The notes beneath the pieces are model-generated. The model was not told the origin of the DNA. It made no database searches and saw only the letters and a program-made list of their open reading frames with translations. The position numbers were made by a program, and so were the translations under genes. A stretch of DNA of 50,056 nt from Pseudogemmobacter hezensis. Lineage in GTDB: Bacteria; Pseudomonadota; Alphaproteobacteria; Rhodobacterales; Rhodobacteraceae. Below are positions 13,210 through 22,451 of the stretch, piece by piece. Numbering within the stretch: the first letter of the stretch is position 1; every line of letters begins with the position of its first letter. The stretch lies in contig NZ_JABJXT010000025.1 in assembly GCF_013155295.1 (NCBI RefSeq), forward strand, positions 1-50,056, in the 5' to 3' direction.

Positions 13210-14412
13210 ATGGCCGAAATCTGGGATGTGATCGTGGTCGGGGCCGGGGCGGCCGGAATGCTTGCCGCGATTGAGGCCGGGCGGCGTGGGCGACGTGTTC
13301 TGGTGATTGATCACGCGGCCCAGCCGGGTGAAAAAATCCGGATCTCGGGCGGTGGGCGCTGCAATTTCACCAATACCGGCATCGGGGTTGAGAATTATCT
13401 GGGCCGCAATCCGCGTTTCGCGCTTTCGGCGCTGAAGCGGTTCACCCAATGGGATGTTGTGGCGCGGATTGATCAGGCGGGAATCGCCTGGCATGAAAAG
13501 ACGCTTGGGCAGCTTTTTTGCGATGGCTCGGCGAAACAGGTTGTGGCCTGGCTGGTCGATGAGATGCGGGCGGCGGGCGTGGTGCTCTGGCTTTCGACAG
13601 AGCCGGGCGAGGTCAGCCGCGCAGGCGCAGGTTTCCGAATCGCCACGCCGCGCGGTGTCCAGGAGACGCGCTCGCTGATTCTGGCAACCGGCGGCAAGTC
13701 GATTCCGAAAATGGGGGCCAGCCCCTGGGGCTACCGGGTTGCCGAAAGCCTGGGGCTGCAGGTGACAGAGACCCGCCCCGGTCTTGTGCCGCTGACCTTT
13801 GCCGAGCAGGAGCTGGCCTGGATCAAACCGCTGGCGGGCGTTGCACTGCCGGTGCGGTTGCGGTCAGACAGCGGCGGCGTGGCCGGCGGGCGCGGTCAGT
13901 TTGATGAGGCGATGCTTTTCACTCATCGCGGCCTTTCCGGCCCGGCGACCCTGCAGGTCTCAAGCTATTGGCGCGAGGGGGAACGGATCTCGGTCGATCT
14001 GTTGCCCGCGAAAGCCCAGGCCGGGCATGGCTGGCTGCGTGAGGCGAAAAAGCGGGCCGGGCGCGGGTCTTTGACGGCGGCGCTGGCGCAGGTGATGCCA
14101 GAACGGCTGGCGAAACATCTGGGCCAGGCTGAGACCGGGCCGCTGGCCGAGATGTCTGATGCGAGGCTTGAGGCGATTGCGGCGGGTCTGCATGACTGGC
14201 AGCTGACGCCGGTCGGATCAGAGGGCTATCGCACCGCCGAGGTCACGCTGGGGGGCGTGGATACCGATGGGCTGGATGCGAAAACCCTGCAGGCAAAGGC
14301 GGTGCCGGGCCTCTATGTGGTGGGCGAGCTGGTCGATATCACCGGCTGGCTGGGCGGCTATAATTTCCAATGGGCCTGGTCATCGGGTTGGGCGGCGGGG
14401 CAGGTGGCTTAA
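13210..14412 (+). CDS. NAD(P)/FAD-dependent oxidoreductase, HI0933/BaiN family
   Basis: This 400-residue flavoprotein begins with the dinucleotide-binding motif GAGAAG (residues 11-16). It has the family signature SGGGRCNFTN (about 46-55), the second ATGG FAD motif (about 160), and the C-terminal GGYNFQWAWSSGWAAG that closes over the flavin. A good AGGAG precedes the ATG. Members are described as aminoacetone-oxidase-like or BaiN-type reductases; the physiological substrate here is unknown. It is a monocistronic chromosomal gene, the first after the tRNA, and ends at a strong terminator facing the convergent LLM gene. Confidence 0.9.
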   Translation: MAEIWDVIVVGAGAAGMLAAIEAGRRGRRVLVIDHAAQPGEKIRISGGGRCNFTNTGIGVENYLGRNPRFALSALKRFTQWDVVARIDQAGIAWHEKTLGQLFCDGSAKQVVAWLVDEMRAAGVVLWLSTEPGEVSRAGAGFRIATPRGVQETRSLILATGGKSIPKMGASPWGYRVAESLGLQVTETRPGLVPLTFAEQELAWIKPLAGVALPVRLRSDSGGVAGGRGQFDEAMLFTHRGLSGPATLQVSSYWREGERISVDLLPAKAQAGHGWLREAKKRAGRGSLTAALAQVMPERLAKHLGQAETGPLAEMSDARLEAIAAGLHDWQLTPVGSEGYRTAEVTLGGVDTDGLDAKTLQAKAVPGLYVVGELVDITGWLGGYNFQWAWSSGWAAGQVA

Positions 14413-14419
14413 GCCGCGC

Positions 14420-14456
14420 AACCGCCCGGCCCCGGATAAGGGGCCGGGCGGTTTTC
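14420..14456 (+). terminator. Bidirectional intrinsic terminator
   Basis: AACCGCCCGGCCCC (14420-14433) is perfectly complementary to GGGGCCGGGCGGTT (14440-14453), with loop GGATAA and a following TTTTC. It separates two convergent genes. Confidence 0.92.
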
Positions 14457-14482
14457 TTCGCGCCAATCCTCAGCACCAACCC

Positions 14483-15502
14483 TCAGCGCCAACCCAGGGC
14501 GGGCGCGACGTGTTTGAGGATGTTTTCGATCACATGGGCGTTGTAATCGACGCCCAGCGTGTTCGGCACCGTCAGAAGCAGCGTATCGGCCTCGGCGATT
14601 GCCTCATCCTGACGCAGCTCTTCGATCAGCTTTTGCGGCTCGGCGGCGTAAGAGCGGCCAAAGACGGCGCGCTGATCGTCGATCACGCCGACCTGATCCT
14701 GATCCGGGCGCGACTGGCCGAAATACATCTGGTCCTGCGCCGTGGTGATCGCAAAGATCGAGCGGCTGACCGAGACGCGGGGCTCATGCTTATGGCCGGC
14801 CTCTTTCCAGGCTGCCCGGTATTTGCGGATCTGATTGGCCTGCTGGACGTGGAAAGGCTCGCCCGTCTCATCCCATTTCAGGGTCGAGCTTTGCAGGTTC
14901 ATCCCCAGCTGCGCTGCCCAGATCGCCGTCTGATCCGAGGCAGCGCCCCACCAGATGCGGTTCCTCAGCCCCTCAGAATAGGGTTCCAGCCGCAAAAGGC
15001 CCGGCGGATTGGGGAACATCGGGCGCGGGTTGGGTTTGGCGAACCCCTGGCCCTCCAGCAGACCAAGGAAGGTCAGCGCGTGATCGCGGGCCAGATCCTG
15101 ATCCGTTTCGCCCTCGGCGGGGGTATAGCCGAAATGCCGCCAGCCATCGATCACCTGCTCGGGCGAGCCGCGCGAGATCCCCAGCTGCAAGCGCCCGCCA
15201 GAGATCAGATCGGCGGCGCCTGCATCCTCGAACATGTAATGCGGGTTCTCATAGCGCATGTCGATGACGCCGGTGCCGATCTCGATCTTCTTCGTGCGGG
15301 CGCCAACAGCGGCCAGCAGCGGGAAGGGCGAGGACAGCTGGCGGGCGAAATGATGCACGCGGTAATAGGCACCGTCAGCGCCCAGTTCCTCGGCGGCTTC
15401 GGCCAGCTCGATCGATTGCAGCAAGACATCCTGGGCCGAACGGGTGGCAGAGCCCTGCTGGGGCGACCAGTGGCCAAAGGAAAGAAAGCCGATCTTTTTC
15501 AT
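14483..15502 (-). CDS. LLM-class flavin-dependent oxidoreductase
   Basis: The 339-residue luciferase-like monooxygenase has the conserved N-terminal KIGFLSFGHWSP and the ELGADGAYYRVHHF segment. It also has the SPFPLLAAVGARTKKIEIGTGV strand, which lines the FMN site, and the GGRLQLGISRGSP loop. It acts as an (alpha/beta)8 barrel using reduced FMN; the substrate cannot be read from sequence. Length is normal. It is convergent with the flavoprotein gene; about 220 bases without genes, containing a small tandem repeat, lie upstream. Confidence 0.88.
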   Translation of the reverse strand: MKKIGFLSFGHWSPQQGSATRSAQDVLLQSIELAEAAEELGADGAYYRVHHFARQLSSPFPLLAAVGARTKKIEIGTGVIDMRYENPHYMFEDAGAADLISGGRLQLGISRGSPEQVIDGWRHFGYTPAEGETDQDLARDHALTFLGLLEGQGFAKPNPRPMFPNPPGLLRLEPYSEGLRNRIWWGAASDQTAIWAAQLGMNLQSSTLKWDETGEPFHVQQANQIRKYRAAWKEAGHKHEPRVSVSRSIFAITTAQDQMYFGQSRPDQDQVGVIDDQRAVFGRSYAAEPQKLIEELRQDEAIAEADTLLLTVPNTLGVDYNAHVIENILKHVAPALGWR

Positions 15503-15636
15503 GGTTCAATATCCCTGATCTGGTGGCCCCGGACCAATACCGGGGCGTTGCAGCCAAGATGGGGCGGGATCAGGCAGAAAACCAGCATCAGCGATGCGCA
15601 AACTCTGTGCATCCCGGCCAGCCCCACCTGGCGCGG

Positions 15637-15672
15637 ACGCACGATCAGACGCACGATCCGATGCACGGTCAG
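15637..15672. repeat. Three tandem 12-bp repeats
   Basis: ACGCACGATCAG, ACGCACGATCCG and ATGCACGGTCAG follow each other without gaps, and a degenerate fourth copy may follow. They lie in the non-coding stretch between the GST and LLM genes. Their role is unknown; slippage or a multi-site protein target are possible. Confidence 0.7.
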
Positions 15673-15725
15673 CGGCAAGCGATCCTGACGGCTGCCGCTG
15701 ATCCGGGGTTTTCAGATAGGGGGCG

Positions 15726-16385
15726 TCAGACCGGCTCTGCCTCACGCCGTGCCCAGAAGGCCTGGAAGGCCGGGCGGGCCTGGCAGCGGGCCAGCCAGGC
15801 GCTGACATGGGGAAACTCGGCCAGCAGGGCGGGATACCCCTGGGCATAGCGCAGGCACTCGGCGGTATTGATATCGGCGGCGGTGAAACGATCCCCCACC
15901 AGCCAGTCATGCGCGCCAAGGTGACGCTCCAGCCGGGCCAGCGGGCGGCGCAGCTTTTCGGCGCTGACACGGATCGCGGCGCGGGTCTCGGGCAGGGTAT
16001 CGCCCCCGGCCTCGACCGCCAGCAGGATCTCAAGCGCGGGCGGCTCGACTGCGGTGGCGGCGAAAAGCGCCCATTGCTCCATCAGCGACTGCTCGGCCCC
16101 ATCTGCGGGGCCAAGCGGGCCGCCATAACGCCGCGCGATATGCAGGGTGATGGCCATTGATTCGGTCAGCAGCAGCCCATCATCCACCATCGCCGGAATC
16201 AGCCCCTGCGGGTTGATCGCCAGATAGTCGGGCGATGCGGTGTTCAGCGGCGCATCCGGGGATTTCGCATCCGCCAGGCGATAGGCCTGGATCACCGGAA
16301 CATGGGTGAATTCGCCGCCGATCTCGGCCAACAGCCAGAGCGGGCGCGATGCGCGAGAGCGGTAGACGCCGTAAAGGGTGATCAT
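15726..16385 (-). CDS. Glutathione S-transferase family protein
   Basis: The 219-residue protein has a thioredoxin-like N-terminal domain (ITLYGVYRSRASRPLWLLAE, residues 2-21; the cis-Pro region NPQGLIPAMVDDG; then LTESMAI at about 72-80, which binds the glutathione gamma-glutamyl). The all-helical C-terminal domain includes WLVGDRFTAADI. The start is set at ATG 16385, since the upstream extension adds a non-family tail. It probably conjugates or reduces electrophiles with glutathione in the cytoplasm. It is divergent from ppk2, with 337 bases between that contain the FnrL box. Confidence 0.88.
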   Translation of the reverse strand: MITLYGVYRSRASRPLWLLAEIGGEFTHVPVIQAYRLADAKSPDAPLNTASPDYLAINPQGLIPAMVDDGLLLTESMAITLHIARRYGGPLGPADGAEQSLMEQWALFAATAVEPPALEILLAVEAGGDTLPETRAAIRVSAEKLRRPLARLERHLGAHDWLVGDRFTAADINTAECLRYAQGYPALLAEFPHVSAWLARCQARPAFQAFWARREAEPV

Positions 16386-16632
16386 GGCCGGGCCTCGATG
16401 CCAAAGAGAAATGCGGAATATGCGAAGGAAATGGGGCCGCAAATTCCGCGCCGATCCATAGCAGAAGCACAGAGGGATTCCACTGTTTCACGGCCTGACT
16501 GGCATAATGGGAAGGCTGTTCCCCAAATACAATCGCAGGCAGGAGGGATTTTCGCATCGTCCCCGCGCTGCAGGGGATCCGGTCCTGGCCACCAGGGCAG
16601 AACGGGATGAGGCGCGCCGAAATCTCTTTGTT

Positions 16633-16646
16633 TTGATGCGGATCAA
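16633..16646 (+). promoter_or_regulatory. FNR/FnrL box TTGATGCGGATCAA
   Basis: A perfect TTGAT-N4-ATCAA dyad, the consensus for FNR-type regulators (FnrL in Rhodobacterales), centred about 83 bases before the ppk2 start. The rest of the 337-base gap between the GST gene and ppk2 shows no gene. An AGGAG ribosome site precedes ppk2. Confidence 0.75.
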
Positions 16647-16722
16647 GGCGGGATTGCGCGGGCGCAGTTAGGCAGGGCCATGCCCCGCAACCCTGGTTTT
16701 TGCCCGTAACAGGAGTTTTTCG

Positions 16723-17730
16723 ATGACAACAGAGCTGCAAGCCGTCCCATCACCGGCGCCCGAGGCCTCTGCGCAGCCTGCCGCCGCGCCCGCCGCGCCC
16801 ACCGCGTTCGACGGCCCGGCCCGGGGCGACAGCCTCGGCCAGCCGCGCCATTTCCCGGCGGTGACCGCCGATGAGATCCGCGAGGCCTTTGAAAGCGGGC
16901 GCTATCCCTATGGCAGGATGATGGGCCGCATCGCCTATGAGCGTGAAAAGGCGCTGTTGCAGGCCGAGTTGCTGAAGGTGCAGATCTGGGCCCAGGAGAC
17001 CGGACAGAAATTCGTCCTTCTGATGGAGGGGCGCGATGCGGCCGGCAAGGGCGGCACGATCAAGCGGTTCATGGAACATCTGAACCCCCGCTATGCCCGT
17101 GTGGTGGCGCTGACCAAACCTTCCGACAAGGAAAAGGGCGAGTGGTTCTTCCAGCGCTATATCCAGCATCTGCCCACCGCAGGCGAGATCGTGTTCTTCG
17201 ACCGCTCCTGGTACAACCGCGCAGGCGTTGAGCGGGTGATGGGCTTTTGCACCGCCCCCGAATATCTGGAGTTCATGCGCGAGGCCCCCGAGCTGGAGCG
17301 GATGCTGGTGCGATCCGGCATCCGGCTTTACAAATACTGGTTCTCGGTCACCCAGGATGAGCAGTTCAAACGCTTCAAAGCCCGCGAGACCGATCCGCTG
17401 AAGATGTGGAAGCTCTCCCCCATCGACAAAGCCAGCCTGGATAAATGGGAGGATTACACCCAGGCCAAAGAGGCGATGTTCTTCTATACCGATACCGCCG
17501 ATGCGCCCTGGACCATCGTCAAATCCAATGACAAGAAACGCGCCAGGCTGAATTGCATGCGCCATTTCCTGGCCTCGCTGGATTATCCGGGTAAGGATCA
17601 TGCGCTGGTGGGGCAGCCCGATCCGCTGATCGTTGGCTCGGCGGCGCAGGTGCTGCGGGGCAGCGGTCAGCTGCTGGAAACCGCCAGACATCCTGCGGCC
17701 CCTGCCGCCCGCCGTGCGGGCGGGGCCTGA
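16723..17730 (+). CDS. ppk2: Polyphosphate kinase 2
   Basis: A 335-residue PPK2. Walker A GRDAAGKGG lies at about 103-111 and Walker B FFDRSWYNRAGVE at about 158-170. The lid/arginine module is KARETDPLKMWKLSPID. The first 45 residues are a Pro/Ala-rich disordered tail. The enzyme transfers phosphate between polyphosphate and nucleoside di- or monophosphates; with one PPK2 domain of this length it is likely a class I (NDP-phosphorylating) type, which is inference. A perfect FnrL box upstream suggests control by oxygen. The MATE exporter gene follows on the same strand 67 bases later. Confidence 0.92.
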   Translation: MTTELQAVPSPAPEASAQPAAAPAAPTAFDGPARGDSLGQPRHFPAVTADEIREAFESGRYPYGRMMGRIAYEREKALLQAELLKVQIWAQETGQKFVLLMEGRDAAGKGGTIKRFMEHLNPRYARVVALTKPSDKEKGEWFFQRYIQHLPTAGEIVFFDRSWYNRAGVERVMGFCTAPEYLEFMREAPELERMLVRSGIRLYKYWFSVTQDEQFKRFKARETDPLKMWKLSPIDKASLDKWEDYTQAKEAMFFYTDTADAPWTIVKSNDKKRARLNCMRHFLASLDYPGKDHALVGQPDPLIVGSAAQVLRGSGQLLETARHPAAPAARRAGGA

Positions 17731-17797
17731 TCCGTCTGCGCTTTGCCGCACAATTGGGCCGCTTGCCCGGATTCTGACCAAAGGATAGAGGTCGGGC

Positions 17798-19189
17798 ATG
17801 AATACGATGTCCCAGGCCCCGCGCCAGTCCTTTGCCACGCATCTGCGTGAAACCTTTATGCTGGGTCTGCCGCTGGCAGGCTCTTCCATCGCGCAGTTTT
17901 CGCTGCATGTGGTCAATACCGCGATGGTCGGCTGGTATGGGGTGGTCCAGCAAGGGGCGCTGGTGATTTCGGCCTCAAGCTTCTTCATCATCTTCGTGAT
18001 CGGTTCCGGCTTTGCGCGGGCGGTGATGCCGCTGGCGGCCAATGCACGGGCGAAGGGCGATGATGCCGAGCTGCGGCGCGCCGCACGAATGGGGCTGTGG
18101 CTGTCGATCGGCTTTGGCCTGCTGGTCTATCCGCTGTTCTGGTATGCCGAGACGGTGATGCTGGCCCTGGGCCAAAATCCCGAAGTGGCGATTGAGGCGC
18201 AAAAATATCTGCGCATTGCCGGGCTTGGCATGGTGCCCGCACTGGGGGTGGCGGTGCTGCAGGCCTGGCTGGCGGCACTGGGGCGCACGCAGATCGTGCT
18301 TTGGGTGACGGTCATTGCGGTGGGGCTGAACATCATCGTCAACTGGTTCCTGATTTTCGGCAATGCGGGCGCACCAGAGATGGGCGTGGCCGGTGCCGGG
18401 GTGGCGACGCTGTTTGTGCAGGTGTTTTCACTGGTTGTGCTGGGGCTTTATGCCGGGTTTCTGCCTGCGCTGCGGCCCTTCCAGCTGTTTCGCCGTTTCT
18501 GGCGGCTGGATCTGCCGGCTTTGCGCCAGGTCTGGTGGCTGGGCCTGCCCATCGGGCTGACGGGCCTGGCCGAAAGCGGGCTGTTCCAGGCCAGCGCGAT
18601 CATGATGGGCTGGATCGGCACCAGCCATCTGGCGGCACATGGCATTGCGCTTGAGATCACCGCGATGGCCTTCATGTGCCACGTCGGCCTTTCAAACGCG
18701 GCAACGATCCGGGTGGCGGCGGCCTCGGGGCGCAATGAGCCCGCTGATCTGCGGCTGGCGGCCTGGGCAGCGCTGATCCTGTCCGTGGTGATCGCGGTGG
18801 CGGTGATCCTGGTGTTCGTGAGCGTGCCAGAGCTGCTGGTGCGCCAGTTCCTGGATGCAGCCAAGCCCGATTCGGCCTTTGTGCTGGGGCTGGGGGTGAC
18901 GCTTCTGACGCTGGCGGCGCTGTTCCAGCTGGCCGATGCGATGCAGGTGATGGCGCTGGGGCTGTTGCGCGGCATTCAGGATACGACGGTGCCGATGTGG
19001 CTGGCCGCGATCAGCTATTGGGTGATCGGCATCCCCGCCAGCTATCTGCTTGCCTTCGTGCTGGACTATGGCGCGGTCGGGCTGTGGGTGGGGCTGGTGA
19101 TCGGGCTGGTTGCGGCAGCAGTCAGCCTGATGATCCGCTTCTGGCTACTTGCGCCAAAGCCGGGCATGGCTGGCAAAGCGGCCCTGTAA
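17798..19189 (+). CDS. MATE family multidrug/cation antiporter
   Basis: The 463-residue membrane protein has about 12 transmembrane segments in two similar halves. It begins with the family opening LGLPLAGSSIAQFSLHVVNTAM, and the second half begins GLPIGLTGLAESGLF. It exports cationic drugs or metabolites in exchange for H+ or Na+. GAGG lies before the ATG. The 3' end overlaps the convergent kpsC stop by 45 bases, so no terminator is seen between them. The substrate is unknown. Confidence 0.9.
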   Translation: MNTMSQAPRQSFATHLRETFMLGLPLAGSSIAQFSLHVVNTAMVGWYGVVQQGALVISASSFFIIFVIGSGFARAVMPLAANARAKGDDAELRRAARMGLWLSIGFGLLVYPLFWYAETVMLALGQNPEVAIEAQKYLRIAGLGMVPALGVAVLQAWLAALGRTQIVLWVTVIAVGLNIIVNWFLIFGNAGAPEMGVAGAGVATLFVQVFSLVVLGLYAGFLPALRPFQLFRRFWRLDLPALRQVWWLGLPIGLTGLAESGLFQASAIMMGWIGTSHLAAHGIALEITAMAFMCHVGLSNAATIRVAAASGRNEPADLRLAAWAALILSVVIAVAVILVFVSVPELLVRQFLDAAKPDSAFVLGLGVTLLTLAALFQLADAMQVMALGLLRGIQDTTVPMWLAAISYWVIGIPASYLLAFVLDYGAVGLWVGLVIGLVAAAVSLMIRFWLLAPKPGMAGKAAL

Positions 19190-21217
19190 CTTCGAGATCA
19201 GACGGTTCAGCCGCCCGGGATGCGGGATCTCGCCGCTGGCCAGCCGGTCAAGCGCCACCTCGACCGGGCAGGGACGGCGCGAGACAGGATCCCAATAGCG
19301 CGGATAGGCGATCAGGCTGGCATGAACCAGCTGCGCCAGATCCGGGCGCGGCAGCAGGGCACCGTCAGGGCCGCGCAGGCGACGCTTGGGGATCTCTCCC
19401 AGATCGTGGGTCAGCCCCCATCCGGCATAGAAGGGGGCGCCAAAGGTGGTGACGCGCTTGCCGCGGATCAGCGCCTCGAACCCGGTCAGAGAGGTCATGG
19501 TCCAGACCTCATCCACCTCATTCAGCGCGGCGGCGATGCTGGTGCGATCCAGCACCAGATCGGCATAATCCGCCGCCTGCTGCCTGGGCAAAGCACCGGG
19601 GCGCAGGCCCGCCTCAACGTCGGGATGCGGCTTGTAAAGGATCAGCGCGTCAGGGTTCTGCGCCCGCGTTTCCTGCAAGAGCGCCAGGTTGGTGCGCACC
19701 GCGCCTGCGCCCTTCAGGATCGACGCATCATCCTCGACCTGGCCTGGCACCAGAATGCGTGATCTCTGGTCGGTCTCACGCGAGGGAAGCGCCGGAATCG
19801 CGCCGTCTATGTTGTATTTTGTTAAATTCGCCGCCAGCAGCCGCTCGATCAGGCGGGTGGCGCGGGCATGGCCGCCAGGGGGCAGAGGGGCGGTGATCAG
19901 CGCCTCAAGACGTGAGGGCTGGCTGGGGTCGTAATAGATCCCCAGATCATCGGCGACCAGCGACAGCGGCGGCACCAGTTCCGCCCCCAGCCCACGCGAG
20001 CGCAGGAAGCCGTCTTCGACCCGCAGGGCGGGGGTGCTTAGGGCCTCGGGCTGCTGGCCCGCCCAGATCAGCAGGCTTTGCCCCTTCGCCGCGGCCGGAT
20101 CCCTGATAAAACGCAGCGGCTTTTGAGCCCCGAAGAACGCCTGCAGGCGGGCGCGCTTCCACAGCCGCATGCCATAGGCGGCATGGCCATGGCGGTCCTG
20201 GCGAAAGGCCCGCAGCTCGGCCTCCATCTGATCCAGCGCCTCTTCAAAGCTGCAAAGCCGATCCCGGCAAGGATCATACCAAAGCGGCGCAAGGATCATG
20301 ACGCCCGCGAAAAGCTGCGCCCGGGTAAGTTTGCGTTTGCGGCGTGAGGGCGGCGTGCGATCCTCGGTCAGGCCCCAGCCCGCATAGAAGGGCAAGCCCC
20401 AGACGCGCGGGCGATGCCCGGCCAGAATCGCCTCGAACCCCAGTTGGGATGAGACGGTGTAAACCGCGACCGCGCCTTCCAGCAGCGCATAGGGCGGGAT
20501 GGCAGGGTCGGAAAAGCTGATCCCCGGCCCGTCAGGGTCGCGCAGATGTTCGGGGCCGTAATGGCCCTGGCGCAACCCATTCGCGCTTTCGGGATGGCTG
20601 CGGATCAGGATCTTTGCATGCGGCCAATCGCGGCGGGCGACCTCAAGCATCTCTTCAAACGATCCCCGATCCGCACCAGAGGCCGTGACTGAGGCATCGC
20701 CCAGCGTCTGATCGACCACCAGCACATAGCCGGGGGCGGGTGCAGGGCGTGAGAGGTCATGAAGGTTGTATTTAGACAACTCCAGCGCACGAATACGCTC
20801 TATCCCGGTCTTTGCGCGGGCCAGAATGTGCGAATTGTCTAAGGGATCAGTCGCCAGGATCCGCTCGATCCGTGAGGGATCCGAGGAGTCGAAATGGATC
20901 CCCTCGGCGTCGATCAGCAGCCCGATCGGCGCATCGCCCATTCGCCCGGGCCTGATTGAGCGGATAAAGGCATCCTCCAGTCGCACCAGCGGCCGCCCGG
21001 TTTTCGCGGCCATCCGCTCGCCGCGCCAGGCGGTCGGGCTGGCCCCCCAGACGACAATCCCGTCCTCGGGGCCGGGTTTGCCAAAGCGCAGCTCATGCCC
21101 GGCCAGTGCAAGGATCCGCTTCAGCCTGCGGTCACGCAGAAAAGAGAGGTTCTGATGAAAAAGCCGCCGTGGAACCTCCACGGCGGCCTCTGGTTTCGGA
21201 TCGCGTTCGACAGCCAA
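19145..21217 (-). CDS. kpsC: Capsular polysaccharide beta-Kdo transferase KpsC
   Basis: The 690-residue protein is made of two related halves (about 15-330 and 350-680). Each contains the VWG/IWAG-x-x-P strand, an LEDAFIRS or VEDGFLRS motif, a GLLIDAEGIHFD or DLGIYYD block, and an FYAGWGLT motif. This is the duplicated architecture of KpsC, which builds the Kdo linker on the phospholipid end of group 2-type capsules. The start is uncertain: TTG at 21217 or GTG at 21181, because a terminator-like hairpin covers the first codons. It is the last gene of kpsS-export-kpsC and overlaps the convergent MATE gene. Confidence 0.93.
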   Translation of the reverse strand: MAVERDPKPEAAVEVPRRLFHQNLSFLRDRRLKRILALAGHELRFGKPGPEDGIVVWGASPTAWRGERMAAKTGRPLVRLEDAFIRSIRPGRMGDAPIGLLIDAEGIHFDSSDPSRIERILATDPLDNSHILARAKTGIERIRALELSKYNLHDLSRPAPAPGYVLVVDQTLGDASVTASGADRGSFEEMLEVARRDWPHAKILIRSHPESANGLRQGHYGPEHLRDPDGPGISFSDPAIPPYALLEGAVAVYTVSSQLGFEAILAGHRPRVWGLPFYAGWGLTEDRTPPSRRKRKLTRAQLFAGVMILAPLWYDPCRDRLCSFEEALDQMEAELRAFRQDRHGHAAYGMRLWKRARLQAFFGAQKPLRFIRDPAAAKGQSLLIWAGQQPEALSTPALRVEDGFLRSRGLGAELVPPLSLVADDLGIYYDPSQPSRLEALITAPLPPGGHARATRLIERLLAANLTKYNIDGAIPALPSRETDQRSRILVPGQVEDDASILKGAGAVRTNLALLQETRAQNPDALILYKPHPDVEAGLRPGALPRQQAADYADLVLDRTSIAAALNEVDEVWTMTSLTGFEALIRGKRVTTFGAPFYAGWGLTHDLGEIPKRRLRGPDGALLPRPDLAQLVHASLIAYPRYWDPVSRRPCPVEVALDRLASGEIPHPGRLNRLISKLQGRFASHARLWRK
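21157..21187 (-). terminator. Terminator-like hairpin inside the 5' coding region of kpsC
   Basis: Read on the minus strand, GCCGCCGTGGA pairs perfectly with TCCACGGCGGC over GGT and is followed by five T. The RNA would be a textbook intrinsic terminator after the export gene. However, conserved KpsC residues (RRLF) are encoded across it, so it may attenuate kpsC transcription. Confidence 0.75.
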
Positions 21218-21224
21218 GCCAGCC

Positions 21225-22361
21225 TCAGTTGCCGGCGGCCGAGTTCAGGCTTGCCGCCGCCCCTGCCGAGCCGGTCAGCACCGAAAGCGTTTTGTTCCAC
21301 TGAACATAGGGGGCCTCGGTGACATAAACGGTGTCGCCGTCGCGGATCAGGAAGTCGCGGGCCTCAAACATGCCGGTCGGCGCGGTGAGATCCAGCACAT
21401 AGACCACACGCTGATCGCCTGAGAGGTCCGAGCGCCCCAGAACCGCATTGGCAATCGCCGCCGGTTCATTGCGGAACACGAACACCCCGGTCGGATCGGC
21501 CGCCATGGTCTGCAGGCCGCCAACCGTCGCCAGCGCCTCGATGGCCGAGAGGCTTTCGCTTGCAAACGGCACCACGGTCTGGGCGCCGGTGGCACCAAGC
21601 GCGGTGAACTTGCGCTCATCCTCTTCGATCACGATACGGTCGCCCGGACGCAGGGCGATATCCATCGCCGGATTGGCCCAGAGGTCTTTCAGCCAGATCT
21701 TGCCGGTCTCACCGCCGCGCGTCACCCGCACCAAAGCGGTGGCCGGTTCAATGGCGACACCGCCTGCGCGGGCCAGCATGGCGGCCAGCGTGCGGGTCGG
21801 CTGTTCAATCGGGAAGACGCCGGGCGTCGCAACCGAGCCGTTGATCGTCACGGTCGAGCCGTCACCCGCCACACGTGCCACCTGCACCTGCGGGTCAGGC
21901 GTCTGCGCATCCAGCTTGCGGGTGATCGAGGCGCGAACCGCCTCAACCGAATTGCCCGCTGCTTTGATCCGCCCGGCATAGGGGATGAAGATAAAGCCCT
22001 GCCCGTCGACCTGGACCTCGGTCAGCTGCGAGACGCGCTGGCCGGTATTGCCCAAAAGCGGGTCGTCGCGGACGTTTTCATAGACGGTGACGGCCAGCAC
22101 ATCGCCCGCCGCAATCGTGTCAGACCCCAGCTTTCCGGCCTTCTGGAAGGCATCGGTGAAGCCGAAAGACGGCATCACAGCCGTGGCGCGCGTGACGCGT
22201 GAATTGACGCTTACGATGAATGCATCACCGCCCCGCAGCACTGAGCCCGCGAAGATCTCTTTCTTGTTCGGCCCTGGTCGCGGCAGACCGCAGCTTGCGG
22301 TTACTGCAACAATGGCGAGCAAGGCCAGGGCTTTCGCCCCCCTTGTGGTATGTCCGATCAC
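21225..22361 (-). CDS. Polysaccharide export lipoprotein, Wza/KpsD-type
   Basis: The 378-residue secreted protein has a lipoprotein signal peptide (hydrophobic ALALLAIVAVTA and lipobox TASC, Cys24). A Poly_export domain follows with AGDVLAVTVYEN (about 84-95), then SLBB-like beta-grasp repeats (STVTINGSVATPGVFP at about 168-183, and a second near 235). The C-terminal DGDTVYVTEAPYVQWNK is usual for the family. It should form the outer-membrane capsule channel. It lies between kpsS and kpsC, starting 90 bases after kpsS and ending 7 bases before kpsC. Confidence 0.88.
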   Translation of the reverse strand: MIGHTTRGAKALALLAIVAVTASCGLPRPGPNKKEIFAGSVLRGGDAFIVSVNSRVTRATAVMPSFGFTDAFQKAGKLGSDTIAAGDVLAVTVYENVRDDPLLGNTGQRVSQLTEVQVDGQGFIFIPYAGRIKAAGNSVEAVRASITRKLDAQTPDPQVQVARVAGDGSTVTINGSVATPGVFPIEQPTRTLAAMLARAGGVAIEPATALVRVTRGGETGKIWLKDLWANPAMDIALRPGDRIVIEEDERKFTALGATGAQTVVPFASESLSAIEALATVGGLQTMAADPTGVFVFRNEPAAIANAVLGRSDLSGDQRVVYVLDLTAPTGMFEARDFLIRDGDTVYVTEAPYVQWNKTLSVLTGSAGAAASLNSAAGN

Positions 22362-22451
22362 TGCTCGGGCTCCTTTAGCGGATTTGCCTCAAGTTTTGCC
22401 TGCAACAATACGGAATAACACGGAAATTGAAAGTCTTTGCTTTGGAAAAAA

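Noticed and set aside
16750-18042. 430-codon open frame on the minus strand
   Set aside because: Antisense to ppk2 and the MATE gene, both of which have complete family motifs.
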